Positions 18,801 to 26,782 are shown, counted from the stretch's first letter. The stretch: DNA of 64,000 nt from an uncultured Bacteroidota bacterium (GCA_903929425.1 CAIYUO010000058.1:51368-115367); one strand, 5' to 3'. Notes: generated by a model not told the origin, from the letters alone. Numbers and translations: made by a program.

Positions 18801-18978
18801 CGTTGCTATTAGTAGCAGCAACAACAACACCTTGAAGGGCTTCTCCTTTTTCATTTCTGACAGTTCCTTCAATCGAGCGAGAACTGCCCTTTTGTGCATA
18901 TACGTTTTGTTGGGTTAATCCAAGCATCATAACGCTTAAGAAAAACAAACGCATAAAAAACATACACTTTTTTTTCAT
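15850..18978 (-). CDS. SusC/RagA-family TonB-dependent outer-membrane transporter
   Basis: This 1042-residue beta-barrel imports oligosaccharides across the outer membrane using TonB energy. Order of domains: signal peptide to 'NVYAQ', carboxypeptidase-regulatory-like domain ('IEGTVRNEKGEALQGVVVAA', about residues 35-110), the SusC signature 'ALDEVVVVGYNTVKRKDVTG', the plug ('VVDGIPLITGG', 'DVLKDASATAIYGSRGANG'), and a barrel ending in the typical aromatic 'GFTLGINATF'. No N-terminal STN domain is present and there is no FecR or anti-sigma gene nearby, so regulation probably runs through a soluble regulator. It is followed by its SusD and, past a terminator, by three exported oxidoreductases. 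Confidence 0.96.
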   Translation of the reverse strand: MKKKCMFFMRLFFLSVMMLGLTQQNVYAQKGSSRSIEGTVRNEKGEALQGVVVAATNSNAKSLTDAAGKFKLTVTSKGELRFSFTGYEEKTVSFSETSLNVNVSLTPESKALDEVVVVGYNTVKRKDVTGAVSGISQSDIRSRPVANAVEAMQGKVAGVDISSNERPGQVGSINIRGVRSLTASNSPLYVVDGIPLITGGIDYLNPNDIETIDVLKDASATAIYGSRGANGVIIITTKQGKTGKITMSLNSSVRLDNLVDNTEMFNSADYITYKRWAYYYSGLDNKTGISKYPSGDQPTIANDRTLFAATADPTAWKNIANGWASGTWDGSKVANTDWRGLVSKQNITTDHVLSVSGGTDKMKGYASFGFLDNTGSIKGQSYKRYSAKASVDINATKWLQFGNNISATYSVQEYGQNGAGINTIGSPASGLYESARGVYPYALPYDSLGNRILFPGGDNAIKNVVDEWKYSQEQRATLRAMGSIFTQVNVGNLVPFLQGLKYRLNFGPDISFYRNGVYVDANSVQNGGSTSYAALYKNTNFSYTLDNLVYYDRTFGSHTLGVTLLMSQTAFDKETNSIIGLGVPLQSQKWNALTSGTVTGSLSTASNLVQQQLMSYMARLNYSYKDRYVLTASVRNDGASQLAEGKKFSMFPSAALAWRINKEKFFKVNWVDDLKLRIGAGVTGNSAIDPYSTLGSISSLFIAYGGTNVAGSIPNSTLANLNLGWEKTTQFNTGIDFAFFKRRVTGSVDAYTSKTTDLLMQRSIPTVTGFTTTFANIGKTANQGVDISLTTVNVQQKNIQWSTTLNAGWQKENIVSLSNGKQDDINNNWFINQPIGVIYGYKALGIWQAGDSSLFKSYTSNSFTAGSVRVADLNKDNKIDPNNDRQIIGWTRPRWVLGMTNAVNYKNWDFSIFIYSRLNYLYNTGGEGQAARTMQRVIDYYTPLNPGAYYQKPVFNAGGATSDPYFTALGYMDASFVKVRNISLGYTFDAKSLGTKSGISSLKAYLQVSNPGMLFSKIKHLDMDVVGPTWNKGFTLGINATF

Positions 18979-19082
18979 GTGGCAATGGTTTTTTAATATC
19001 TAATAATAAACTTTTGTTTAATTAATGATTTGCAGGCAAACACATTTTGTAAAATCACTTAATGAAATTAGCAAGCATATCA

Positions 19083-19094
19083 ATAATCGATTAT
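19083..19094. promoter_or_regulatory. CG-centred palindrome, candidate LacI-type operator
   Basis: ATAATCGATTAT is a perfect 12-bp palindrome with a central CG, the usual layout of LacI-family operators. It sits 105 bases upstream of the susC start. A second imperfect copy follows 65 bases away. A LacI-type regulator gene ends at 576 in this window. Confidence 0.35.
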
Positions 19095-19147
19095 GAATAT
19101 ACGGTGTTAACTAGACATATATTATCAATTTATTAACAATTATTTAC

Positions 19148-19159
19148 GTAATCGTTTGC
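19148..19159. promoter_or_regulatory. Second CG-centred near-palindrome, candidate LacI-type operator
   Basis: GTAATCGTTTGC matches its own reverse complement at eight of twelve positions and keeps the central CG. The wider sequence, read on the minus strand as TGCAAACGATTACGTA, resembles operators of LacI/PurR-type regulators. It may pair with the site at 19083-19094. Confidence 0.35.
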
Positions 19160-19280
19160 ACCCAAAATAGGGCGCTTTTCGCAAAGGGTGTTAAAGGACC
19201 TGAAAATTCCATAAAACCCTTTATCCTATTATATTACACGTGATTTTGTTTACCCTAAAATCAACTGTATTATTTCAGGA

Positions 19281-19330
19281 CAGTACATAACAGTGCAATA
19301 CAGTTTTTTAACAGTTTTTAAGCAGTTTTT
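19281..19330. repeat. Helically phased CAGT / T-tract repeats (probable bent DNA)
   Basis: CAGT occurs at 19281, 19291, 19301, 19312 and 19323, spacings of 10, 10, 11 and 11 bases. The last three copies are each followed by five or six T. T-tracts in phase with the helix bend DNA. The run lies about 300 bases upstream of susC and just past the uxuA stop. Confidence 0.5.
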
Positions 19331-19370
19331 AGCAATCTGCCAAACATTGAACCGATTCAATAAATCGAAA

Positions 19371-20531
19371 TTAGATGCTTTTACTCACGCCAAGTTCTAA
19401 TCCTCTTAATTCTGCTAGCCCTTTTAGCCTTCCTATTGCACTATATCCAGGATAAGTGGTTTTATGTAAATCATCCAGCATTTGATGGCCATGGTCTGGA
19501 CGCATTGGGATTGAAATATTTCGACGTCTCATTAATTGAACCACTTTTTTCATGACTTCATACATGTCGGTATCGCCAGTTAAGTGGTCGGCTTCATAGA
19601 AATCACCGTTTTCATAACGCTTTGTATTTCTTAAATGTAGGAAATGAATCCTATCTCCAAATTTTTCTAATAAAGCTGGCACATTATTATCAGGTCTAGC
19701 TCCTAATGAACCAGTACAAAAACACAATCCATTGGCTGCAACATCAACACAATTAACAATATCTGCTAAATCCTGTTCATTACTTACTATTCTAGGCAGA
19801 CCTAATACTGAATAAGGAGGGTCATCAGGGTGAATGGCCATTTTTAACCCGTGGGCTTCAGCCACTGGTGCAACTGCTCTTAAAAAAGCAAATAAATGTT
19901 CCTTTAATTGCATTCTGTCAATGCCTTCATATGTTTTTAAGGCTTCTAAAATTTGTGCAGCTGTAAAACTATCATCAGTTCCTGGCAAGCCCAATAAACA
20001 ATTTTTAAATACATAATCCTTTTCAGCATCGGTCATAGATTCGTACTTATTTTTTGCTCTTTCTAAGTCCTTTGCTGAATATTCTTTTTCAGCATTGGGT
20101 CTTTTTAATAAGTATATATCAAAAACCATGAATTTTTCAAATTCGAAAAATAAGGCCTTACTACGATTCGGTAATGTATAAGCCACATCTGTTCTTAACC
20201 AATCCAAAATAGGCATGAAATTATAAGTGACCACCTTTAAACCACATGCAGCAACATTTATTAAACTAGTTTTATAGTTCTCTATGTATAATTCATATTG
20301 ACCGTTACGCTTTTTTATATCCTCATGTACTGGCAAACTTTCAATAACCGTCCAAGTCATTCCAGCTTCTTCAATTAAAGCCTTGCGTTTATTAATCTCT
20401 TCTACTGTCCAAACTTCTCCCACCGGAATTTGATGCAAAGCGGTTACAACGCCTTCGCAACCTGCTTGTCGTATATCCCATAAGCTTACTTTATCATTTG
20501 GGCCATACCATCTCATTGTTTGATGTAGCAT
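19371..20531 (-). CDS. uxuA: Mannonate dehydratase
   Basis: UxuA converts D-mannonate to 2-keto-3-deoxygluconate in the cytoplasm, a step of the D-glucuronate branch of the hexuronate pathway. The 386-residue length is normal. The N-terminus 'QTMRWYGPNDKVSLWDIRQAG' and 'TWTVIESLPVHEDIKKR' are family signatures, 'KMAIHPDDPPYSVLGLPRI' contains metal-binding residues, 'FLHLRNTKR' and 'MRPDHGHQMLDD' the rest of the site. It has no signal peptide. It is divergent from the alpha-glucuronidase gene (162 bases between starts), which releases the glucuronate feeding this pathway. The final isomerase, kinase and aldolase genes are not in the window. Confidence 0.95.
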   Translation of the reverse strand: MLHQTMRWYGPNDKVSLWDIRQAGCEGVVTALHQIPVGEVWTVEEINKRKALIEEAGMTWTVIESLPVHEDIKKRNGQYELYIENYKTSLINVAACGLKVVTYNFMPILDWLRTDVAYTLPNRSKALFFEFEKFMVFDIYLLKRPNAEKEYSAKDLERAKNKYESMTDAEKDYVFKNCLLGLPGTDDSFTAAQILEALKTYEGIDRMQLKEHLFAFLRAVAPVAEAHGLKMAIHPDDPPYSVLGLPRIVSNEQDLADIVNCVDVAANGLCFCTGSLGARPDNNVPALLEKFGDRIHFLHLRNTKRYENGDFYEADHLTGDTDMYEVMKKVVQLMRRRNISIPMRPDHGHQMLDDLHKTTYPGYSAIGRLKGLAELRGLELGVSKSI

Positions 20532-20693
20532 AAAAAAATATTTTATCTAAGGTATTAAAAAACTGCATTGAGCTGGATTAAATTTTAAAAATTTCAATAG
20601 AATGTATAGATTTACACAATGCACTCTTTTGCATAAATAATGATACCTACATGTTTTCACTAAGCAATAATTTGCATCAAAGAATTAAGAAAT

Positions 20694-22808
20694 ATGAAAA
20701 ATAAATTTATATACATTGTATTATTTCTTATAGCTGCTTCAAAATTTAGTTACGCTGCAGACGGCTATGATTTATGGTTGGGTTATCATAAAATAAATAA
20801 CCCCTCCCTAAATACCCATTATAAAAAAATATTTAGTAGCATTTATTTTAATAATAAGCAAAAAAATGCAACCATAAAAATTATAAAAAATGAATTGTCC
20901 TTGGCTGCGAAATCAATGTTTGAGGTAAACCCCGTTTTTACAAATGATAATATAAATGCTAGTTTGCTTTTTAGGATTGATGAAAATTATAAAGCCATTA
21001 ATGAAGATGGATATGCGATTAAAACTTTAGTGAATAATAGTAAAAATCAAATTGTTATTACTGCAAAAAACGAAGTTGGATTACTTTACGGTTGTTTTGC
21101 GCTATTAAGGTCAATGCAAATGCAAGAAAATCCCAGCACCCTTAATATAATTAGTTCCCCTTCCTTAAAAATTAGAATGCTCAACCACTGGGATAATATC
21201 AATAGGACAGTTGAAAGAGGATACGCGGGTAATTCAATTTTTAATTGGCATACACTACCCGACTATATTGATAAAAGGTACATTGATTATGCAAAAGCCA
21301 ACGCTTCAATTGGCATAAATGGAACGGTTGTTACAAATGTAAATGCAAATGCATTATTTCTGACCCCTGCTTATTTGGATAAAGTAAAAGCACTTGCCGA
21401 AGTATTTAGACCTTATGGTATAAAAATATATTTAACCGCAAGATTTTCTGCTCCCATCGAAATTGGTAATTTAACAACAGCTGATCCTTTAGACACCAAA
21501 GTAAAAAAATGGTGGGCTGATAAAGCAAAAGAAATTTATGATTTAATACCAGATTTCGGGGGATTCCTTGTAAAAGCAAATAGTGAAGGTCAGCCAGGTC
21601 CACAAAACTATAATCGATCACATGCTGATGGCGCGAATATGATTGCTGATGCAGTTGCACCTTATCATGGTATTGTCATTTGGAGAGCCTTTGTATATAG
21701 CAACGAAACTCCAGAAGATAGATTCAAACAAGCCTTTACAGAGTTTAAACCATTGGATGGAAAATTTAATAAAAATGTGTTGGTGCAAATTAAAAATGGC
21801 CCCATTGATTTTCAACCTCGTGAACCATTTCATCCATTATTTGGGGCAATGACAAAAACACCTGAAGTATTGGAGTTTCAAATTACACAAGAATACTTGG
21901 GCCAATCCACTCATTTGGTATATGAAGGCCCCATGTTTCAGGAAGTATTAGAAAGTAAAATAAATGCTACTCAATCAGTTATGGAATTTTTGGAAAATCC
22001 AGTTGCTGGTTTAAGTGGCATGAGTGGTGTTGCCAATATTGGAACTGATATCAATTGGTGTGGCCATCCATTTGCACAAGCTAACTGGTATGCTTTTGGA
22101 AGGTTAGCATGGAATCCTCATAATAGTGCAAAAGATATTGCGAATGAATGGATTCAACAAACCTGGAGTCAGGATAAAAAAGCGGTTGACACGATACAAA
22201 ATATCATGATGGCATCTTATGAAAATATGGTAAAATATATGACGCCTATTGGCTTACATCATATTATGGGAAACGGTCATCATTATGGGCCAATGCCATG
22301 GGGTAATACTTTAAATAGAGCCGACTGGAATCCTGTTTATTATCACAAGTCCGATGCTTATGGAATTGGATTTGATCGCACTGCAACGGGCAGTAACGCC
22401 ATTGCACAATTTGACCCATTTGTACAAAATCAATGGAAAGATAGTAGCACTTGTGATGAAAAATTTTTATTATGGTTTCATCATGTAAGCTGGAATCATA
22501 AAATGAAAAATGGAAATAGTTTATGGAACGAATTGTGTTATCAATATAATGAAGGCGTAATGGGCGTGCGACAAATGCAAAAGCAATGGAAGCAAATTGA
22601 AACAAGTATTGATCAGGATCAACATCATCAAGTCTCACAATTATTAGCCATTCAATTGAAGGATGCCATTTGGTGGAGAGATGCTTGCTTACAATATTTT
22701 CAAACATTTAGTAATCAACCGCTACCTAAAGGTTATCCTTTACCCGCACATGATTTAAAATATTATCAATCTTTAAACTTTCCTTACGCCCCAGGCAATG
22801 GAAAATAA
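20694..22808 (+). CDS. Alpha-glucuronidase, GH67
   Basis: GH67 removes 4-O-methyl-D-glucuronic acid from the non-reducing end of xylooligosaccharides. This 704-residue protein has a signal peptide (MKNKFIYIVLFLIAASKFSYA) and the standard layout: an N-terminal GH67N domain beginning 'DGYDLWLGYHKI', a TIM barrel with 'HWDNINRTVERGYAG' and 'FLVKANSEGQPGP' (acid/base Glu), 'VQIKNGPIDFQPREPFHPLF' next, and a C-terminal helical domain with 'MGNGHHYGPMPWGN' and 'DWNPVYYHKSDAYGIGFDR'. Length is typical. It is followed 9 bases later by the SDR gene, and sits next to uxuA, linking xylan debranching with glucuronate use. Confidence 0.96.
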   Translation: MKNKFIYIVLFLIAASKFSYAADGYDLWLGYHKINNPSLNTHYKKIFSSIYFNNKQKNATIKIIKNELSLAAKSMFEVNPVFTNDNINASLLFRIDENYKAINEDGYAIKTLVNNSKNQIVITAKNEVGLLYGCFALLRSMQMQENPSTLNIISSPSLKIRMLNHWDNINRTVERGYAGNSIFNWHTLPDYIDKRYIDYAKANASIGINGTVVTNVNANALFLTPAYLDKVKALAEVFRPYGIKIYLTARFSAPIEIGNLTTADPLDTKVKKWWADKAKEIYDLIPDFGGFLVKANSEGQPGPQNYNRSHADGANMIADAVAPYHGIVIWRAFVYSNETPEDRFKQAFTEFKPLDGKFNKNVLVQIKNGPIDFQPREPFHPLFGAMTKTPEVLEFQITQEYLGQSTHLVYEGPMFQEVLESKINATQSVMEFLENPVAGLSGMSGVANIGTDINWCGHPFAQANWYAFGRLAWNPHNSAKDIANEWIQQTWSQDKKAVDTIQNIMMASYENMVKYMTPIGLHHIMGNGHHYGPMPWGNTLNRADWNPVYYHKSDAYGIGFDRTATGSNAIAQFDPFVQNQWKDSSTCDEKFLLWFHHVSWNHKMKNGNSLWNELCYQYNEGVMGVRQMQKQWKQIETSIDQDQHHQVSQLLAIQLKDAIWWRDACLQYFQTFSNQPLPKGYPLPAHDLKYYQSLNFPYAPGNGK

Positions 22809-22817
22809 TTTGAACAC

Positions 22818-23567
22818 ATGAAAAATAAAACACAACCTATTGCCATTATTACTGGAGGAGGATCTGGTATTGGAATGGCTATTGCTGAAACATTTGTAAA
22901 AAACAAAGTGAAAACAATTATCATAGGCCGAGACCAAAAAAAATTAAAAGCAGTACAAGCAAAATTGGGTAAGGATTGTGAAATTCAATCCTTTGATTTA
23001 AAGGAAAGAAAAAACATTCCTGCACTAGTGAACAAGCTAGTAAAAAAATATGGTGCCATTGATATCCTTATTAATAATGCAGGCATCAATATGAAAAAGC
23101 CATTGATTGAAGTAAGTGATGAAGATTTTGATAATATTATTGAAACCAACTTACAATCGATATTTACATTAACGCGAGAAGTGGTAAAACATATGTTGCC
23201 AAGAAAAAAAGGAGCTATTATAAATATTAGTTCGATGGCTTCTCAGTATGGAATTCCAAAAGTAATTGCCTATACAGCATCAAAGGGTGCCATTGAAGCA
23301 ATGACAAGGGCCTTAGCTGTCGAGCTTTCGCCAAATGGTATTCGTGTTAACTGCATTGCACCTGGATTTATTGCTACTGAGATGAGTGCGAAGGCTTTAA
23401 ACAATGATCCTGAACGCAAAAACAAAGCACTAGGTAGAACGCCAATGGGATATTTAGGAGAACCAAAAGACATTGGAACTACTGCATTATTTTTAGCGAG
23501 TGACGCTGCTAAATATATTACAGGTGTTATTTTACCTGTCGATGGCGGCAACTCAATTGGTTTCTAA
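22818..23567 (+). CDS. SDR-family oxidoreductase, possible D-mannonate (fructuronate) oxidoreductase
   Basis: This 249-residue cytoplasmic enzyme has the classical short-chain dehydrogenase plan: nucleotide motif 'TGGGSGIGMAIAE', 'NNAGINMKK', catalytic serine in 'INISSMASQYG', and Tyr-x3-Lys in 'AYTASKGAIEA'. 'LDGGNS'-like 'VDGGNSIGF' closes it. Because it directly follows GH67 and neighbours uxuA, I infer it makes D-mannonate from D-fructuronate, as the SDR-type UxuB of Bacillus does. An alternative is 2-dehydro-3-deoxygluconate 5-dehydrogenase (KduD-like), which would fit the pectin genes. No polyol-type UxuB is present in the window. Its last 15 bases overlap the end of the convergent GH43 gene. 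Confidence 0.8.
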   Translation: MKNKTQPIAIITGGGSGIGMAIAETFVKNKVKTIIIGRDQKKLKAVQAKLGKDCEIQSFDLKERKNIPALVNKLVKKYGAIDILINNAGINMKKPLIEVSDEDFDNIIETNLQSIFTLTREVVKHMLPRKKGAIINISSMASQYGIPKVIAYTASKGAIEAMTRALAVELSPNGIRVNCIAPGFIATEMSAKALNNDPERKNKALGRTPMGYLGEPKDIGTTALFLASDAAKYITGVILPVDGGNSIGF

Positions 23568-25100
23568 AAAACCTGCGTCATTTGTTGTATGGTTAGATGC
23601 GCAATAAAAACCATATTTTGCGCCCACCCATAAGCCTTCCACTGCGTTGAAATTTGCTGGGATTTCAACAAATGTTTTTCCATCAATACTATATTCAAAA
23701 TTAGCCTTAGCGCCTGCTTGTAAATTCATACGAATGTAAATAGATGCTGGCGCATTGGTTAATAAGGTAGTCGATTTTTCAAGATTACCTTTATCGGCTT
23801 TGTTACACTCAATATAGTTAAGCTGTAAGCCATTCACTGTTTTTAACAATTCAACAGCTGCATATGATTTTCCAAATATAATTAGACCTGCTCTTTCCCC
23901 AATTTGCAAGCTCGTAAATTTAAGTTCCTTAGTTATCGTAAATTTTTCAGCAGGCAACTTTGCTAAATACAAGGCTGGAAAATTCCAAAGGTTAGGCATG
24001 CTGTCATTTTTAAAAACAGCATAATGTCTGAAACCATTTCCATATGCCATTCTCCAAGTACTGAAGGGTGTTGCATTCCATTGAAAATTTAAAGAAGTCT
24101 CTTTCGATAAATTTAAGTCGGCATCATTGGCATTGTTCAAATGTGGATGTAGCATTTTTGGAATGGCATAAGTAGATACTGGGTTACCTATACCATCATT
24201 ATCAGAATCAATACCAATTATTGGCCAATCATTTTTCCAGGTCATGGGTTGCAAATGTGTAATTCTTCCATAAGGACCTTTATCTTGAAAATGTAAAAAC
24301 CAATCTTCGCCTGTGTTTGTTTGCACCCATGCGCCTTGATGTGGACCATTGGTATTTGAATTGCCTTGCTCCATTACTTTTTTTCTTTCATAAGGGCCAT
24401 ATATATTTTTTGACCTTAATACAATTTGCCAACCAGTAGTCACTCCACCTGCTGGTGCAAAAACATAATAATAACCATTACGCTTATAAAACTTAGGCCC
24501 TTCAACTGTTGGGTCTATTCCATGTCCATCATAAATAAGTTTACCCTCGCTCATTATGTTTGTTCCAGCCGCATTCATTTCTTTTAATGCCAATACCGAT
24601 TTAATGCCAGCTCTACTTCCTGCATAGGCATGTATTAAATACGCCTTGCCATCCTCGTCCCATAATGGACAAGGATCAATTAATCCTTTTCCAGCCAATA
24701 CTAATACAGGCCTACTCCAAGTACCCAAAATGTTTTTTGATTTAATCATGTATATACCAAAATCAGGATCAGGGTAATAAATGTAAAACTCATTATTGTG
24801 AAAACGAATACTTGGCGCCCAAACACCTGCGCCATGTTGGACTTTTTTATAATAGTCAGCGGGAACATTATTTTTTAAGGCATAACCCATTAATTGCCAA
24901 TGGACCAAATCGGGGGATCGTAAAATAGGTAAGCCAGGAACTGATGTAAAACTTGATGCAATCATATAAAACCAATTACCTACTCGAATGGCATCAGGAT
25001 CACTATAATCCTCGTGAATAATAGGATTGGTATATGTTTGTGACTTTACGCCTCCAAAAAAGGATAAACAAAATAAAAATGCGATCAATAATTTTTTCAT
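23553..25100 (-). CDS. GH43 beta-xylosidase/arabinofuranosidase with C-terminal beta-sandwich
   Basis: This 515-residue secreted enzyme (signal MKKLLIAFLFCLSFFGGVKSQ) opens with 'YTNPIIHEDYSDPDAIRVG', the five-blade propeller start that holds the catalytic-base aspartate of GH43. 'HGIDPTVEGPKFYKRNG' supplies the general acid Glu, and 'DPCPLWDEDGKAYL' the third acid. Residues from about 330 on form a lectin-like beta-sandwich ('RAGLIIFGKSYAAVELLK'), as in GH43 subfamily-12-like proteins. It starts one base inside the stop of the CE12 gene and is the last gene of the rhamnogalacturonan operon, so it may remove arabinose or galactose side chains rather than xylose. Confidence 0.92.
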   Translation of the reverse strand: MKKLLIAFLFCLSFFGGVKSQTYTNPIIHEDYSDPDAIRVGNWFYMIASSFTSVPGLPILRSPDLVHWQLMGYALKNNVPADYYKKVQHGAGVWAPSIRFHNNEFYIYYPDPDFGIYMIKSKNILGTWSRPVLVLAGKGLIDPCPLWDEDGKAYLIHAYAGSRAGIKSVLALKEMNAAGTNIMSEGKLIYDGHGIDPTVEGPKFYKRNGYYYVFAPAGGVTTGWQIVLRSKNIYGPYERKKVMEQGNSNTNGPHQGAWVQTNTGEDWFLHFQDKGPYGRITHLQPMTWKNDWPIIGIDSDNDGIGNPVSTYAIPKMLHPHLNNANDADLNLSKETSLNFQWNATPFSTWRMAYGNGFRHYAVFKNDSMPNLWNFPALYLAKLPAEKFTITKELKFTSLQIGERAGLIIFGKSYAAVELLKTVNGLQLNYIECNKADKGNLEKSTTLLTNAPASIYIRMNLQAGAKANFEYSIDGKTFVEIPANFNAVEGLWVGAKYGFYCASNHTTNDAGFLETN

Positions 25101-25846
25101 TAATTGGCTTTTGGAACAATAATGTAATTATTCAAATTGGTATTTAAAGCTTTAATTTCTTTTAAAACTAATTGCGCTATTAAGCGTGCCCCTAATTCCG
25201 AAAAATGGGTGTTGTCAATTTTGCCTTCAGGATAATTGGGATGTTCGCCTGGTTGTAGTTGTAAAAACAATAAAGTAGACTTTTCTTTTCCAAATGCTTG
25301 ATATAACTCCCTACTCTTGGTATCTAAGTCAATAAATAATACCTTTTCATTTATGGCCACCTCTTTAACTAACTCATCATAAGCTTTATGATTTTCAAGC
25401 GCAATCCCTGTGCTATCAAATTGCCTTCTTGATACGGGTGTAAATAAAATAGGAATTGCTTTTAAGGCGCGGGCTTCTCTAACAAATTTGGAAAGGTTTG
25501 ATTTAAAATCCTCAGGATTGGTATAGCTTTTCTTTTCAGGTACTTCGTCGTTATGTCCAAATTGTATGAACACATAATCCCCCTCCTCTGCACCGTCCAA
25601 TACTTGTTGCCAAAGTTGTTCATTGATAAAGCTTTTAGTACTTCTGCCATTTTTTGCTAAGTTATTTACTTGCACTGTTGAATCCCAGAAATAAACAAAA
25701 GGCATGCCCCAGCCAGTTTCTGGAAAAGCAGTGGTTTGCTTTATCGCAATAGTACTATCGCCGCATAGCCAAATTTTAATTTTTTTGGGAGGTGTGGCGG
25801 ATATTAATGTTACTGCCAATAAAATACATGCGATTTTTATTTTCAT
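25100..25846 (-). CDS. Rhamnogalacturonan acetylesterase, CE12 (SGNH hydrolase)
   Basis: This 248-residue exported esterase carries the SGNH blocks: 'IWLCGDSTIA' (nucleophile Ser), 'LAKNGRSTKSF' (Gly), 'IQFGHNDEVPEK' (Asn) and 'DNTHFSELGARL' (Asp/His). CE12 members remove acetyl groups from rhamnogalacturonan or acetyl-xylan. A signal peptide is present but short (MKIKIACILLAVTLISA). It is preceded by a second CE12 gene and followed by the GH43 with a one-base overlap. Together with the PL22-GH106 enzyme it suggests rhamnogalacturonan as the main substrate. Confidence 0.92.
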   Translation of the reverse strand: MKIKIACILLAVTLISATPPKKIKIWLCGDSTIAIKQTTAFPETGWGMPFVYFWDSTVQVNNLAKNGRSTKSFINEQLWQQVLDGAEEGDYVFIQFGHNDEVPEKKSYTNPEDFKSNLSKFVREARALKAIPILFTPVSRRQFDSTGIALENHKAYDELVKEVAINEKVLFIDLDTKSRELYQAFGKEKSTLLFLQLQPGEHPNYPEGKIDNTHFSELGARLIAQLVLKEIKALNTNLNNYIIVPKAN

Positions 25847-25940
25847 ACTTAATAAATTTAAATCATTTTAATGTTTATCTGTTATTACAAATTAGCTGTC
25901 AATTTCTATATACCCTTGCCATTGCTTCACTTTTACGCTA

Positions 25941-26735
25941 CTATAATAAATATTTTCTAAGTCCTTTATATTTATTATTTCTAATGGCCTCAATGACTAC
26001 CTCTGTATTTAATAAGGCTCCCTCTTTATTGGTGTGCGTATGGTCCTTTGGAAAGAATTTATTTACAGCGCTTTCTCCTAGAGCATCATATCTGTCAGCA
26101 ATATTGCTGTTTAAATCAATGTAATAGGCGCCGGTTTCTTCAGCGATTTGCATAGCCCAAACGCGGTAATCATTGCTTCTGTTTATTTTCCCGTTTTCCC
26201 AATTATTTCTGGGGACCAATGAACAAATAATAGGGATGCCTCCCTTTTGTTTTGTTTCATTTACAAATTTTCGAAGATACCAACCGTAGGTATGAACCAC
26301 TTCATTCATTTTTCTGATAGGATTATATATTGCAACACTATCATCACTAATCCCTTTCATCGTTCCTCTTGCTCTTGCAGTATCATCCAATGGACTTGCA
26401 TCATTATGTCCAAATTGGATTAGCACAAAATCCCCTTTTTTTAAATCATTTAAAATTTTATCCCATCTTTTATCCGTAATAAAGGTTTTTGTACTTCTGC
26501 CACCAATCGCATGATTCTGAATGTCAATTTTAGTCGTGTCAAAGTAGGGTTGTATCAAGCTACCCCAACCCCATAAAGTATCCTTGCCGGTTCCGTCGCC
26601 ATTTTTAACCGTAGAATCCCCGATAATATACAATACTGGCTTAGTGTGCTCGTAAATAACAAAGGAGCTTAGTAAGATAAATGCAATGAATAAAACTAAA
26701 TGAAAACGCAAATTAAAATGGGAAGTTTTTTTCAT
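25941..26735 (-). CDS. Rhamnogalacturonan acetylesterase, CE12 (second copy)
   Basis: A second SGNH esterase of 264 residues from the ATG at 26735; the frame extends to 26774, but the internal ATG gives a good signal anchor ('NLRFHLVLFIAFILLSSFVIY'). The blocks are 'LYIIGDSTVKNGDG' (Ser), 'HAIGGRSTKTF', 'LIQFGHNDASPLDD' (Asn) and 'PKDHTHTNKEGALL' (Asp/His). It shares the family but not close sequence with the copy at 25100, so the two may remove acetyl groups at different positions. It has a longer central insertion ('DTARARGTMKGISDDS') as seen in rhamnogalacturonan acetylesterases. It lies 47 bases after the PL22-GH106 gene. Confidence 0.9.
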   Translation of the reverse strand: MKKTSHFNLRFHLVLFIAFILLSSFVIYEHTKPVLYIIGDSTVKNGDGTGKDTLWGWGSLIQPYFDTTKIDIQNHAIGGRSTKTFITDKRWDKILNDLKKGDFVLIQFGHNDASPLDDTARARGTMKGISDDSVAIYNPIRKMNEVVHTYGWYLRKFVNETKQKGGIPIICSLVPRNNWENGKINRSNDYRVWAMQIAEETGAYYIDLNSNIADRYDALGESAVNKFFPKDHTHTNKEGALLNTEVVIEAIRNNKYKGLRKYLL

Positions 26736-26782
26736 AACAATAAATTTATCAAATTTTGGACGAACTTTTAACACTTTAATTA

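Larger units (their letters stand above)
18979..19370. other. 392-bp non-coding region upstream of susC
   Basis: No convincing gene lies here. It separates the uxuA stop from the susC start on the same strand and should hold the susC promoter. I can see two CG-centred near-palindromes (19083-19094 and 19148-19159) and a run of helically spaced CAGT/T-tract repeats (19281-19330). I did not find a clear Bacteroidota TAnnTTTG promoter box on the minus strand. Confidence 0.6.

Noticed and set aside
20532-20693. Repeated TGCAT elements and a 5-bp inverted repeat between uxuA and GH67
   Set aside because: The arms are short, the spacings irregular, and such pentamers are common in this AT-rich DNA.
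22264-22707. 147-residue minus-strand open frame
   Set aside because: It lies wholly inside the GH67 gene, has no recognisable motif or signal, and the GH67 frame carries all the family signatures.
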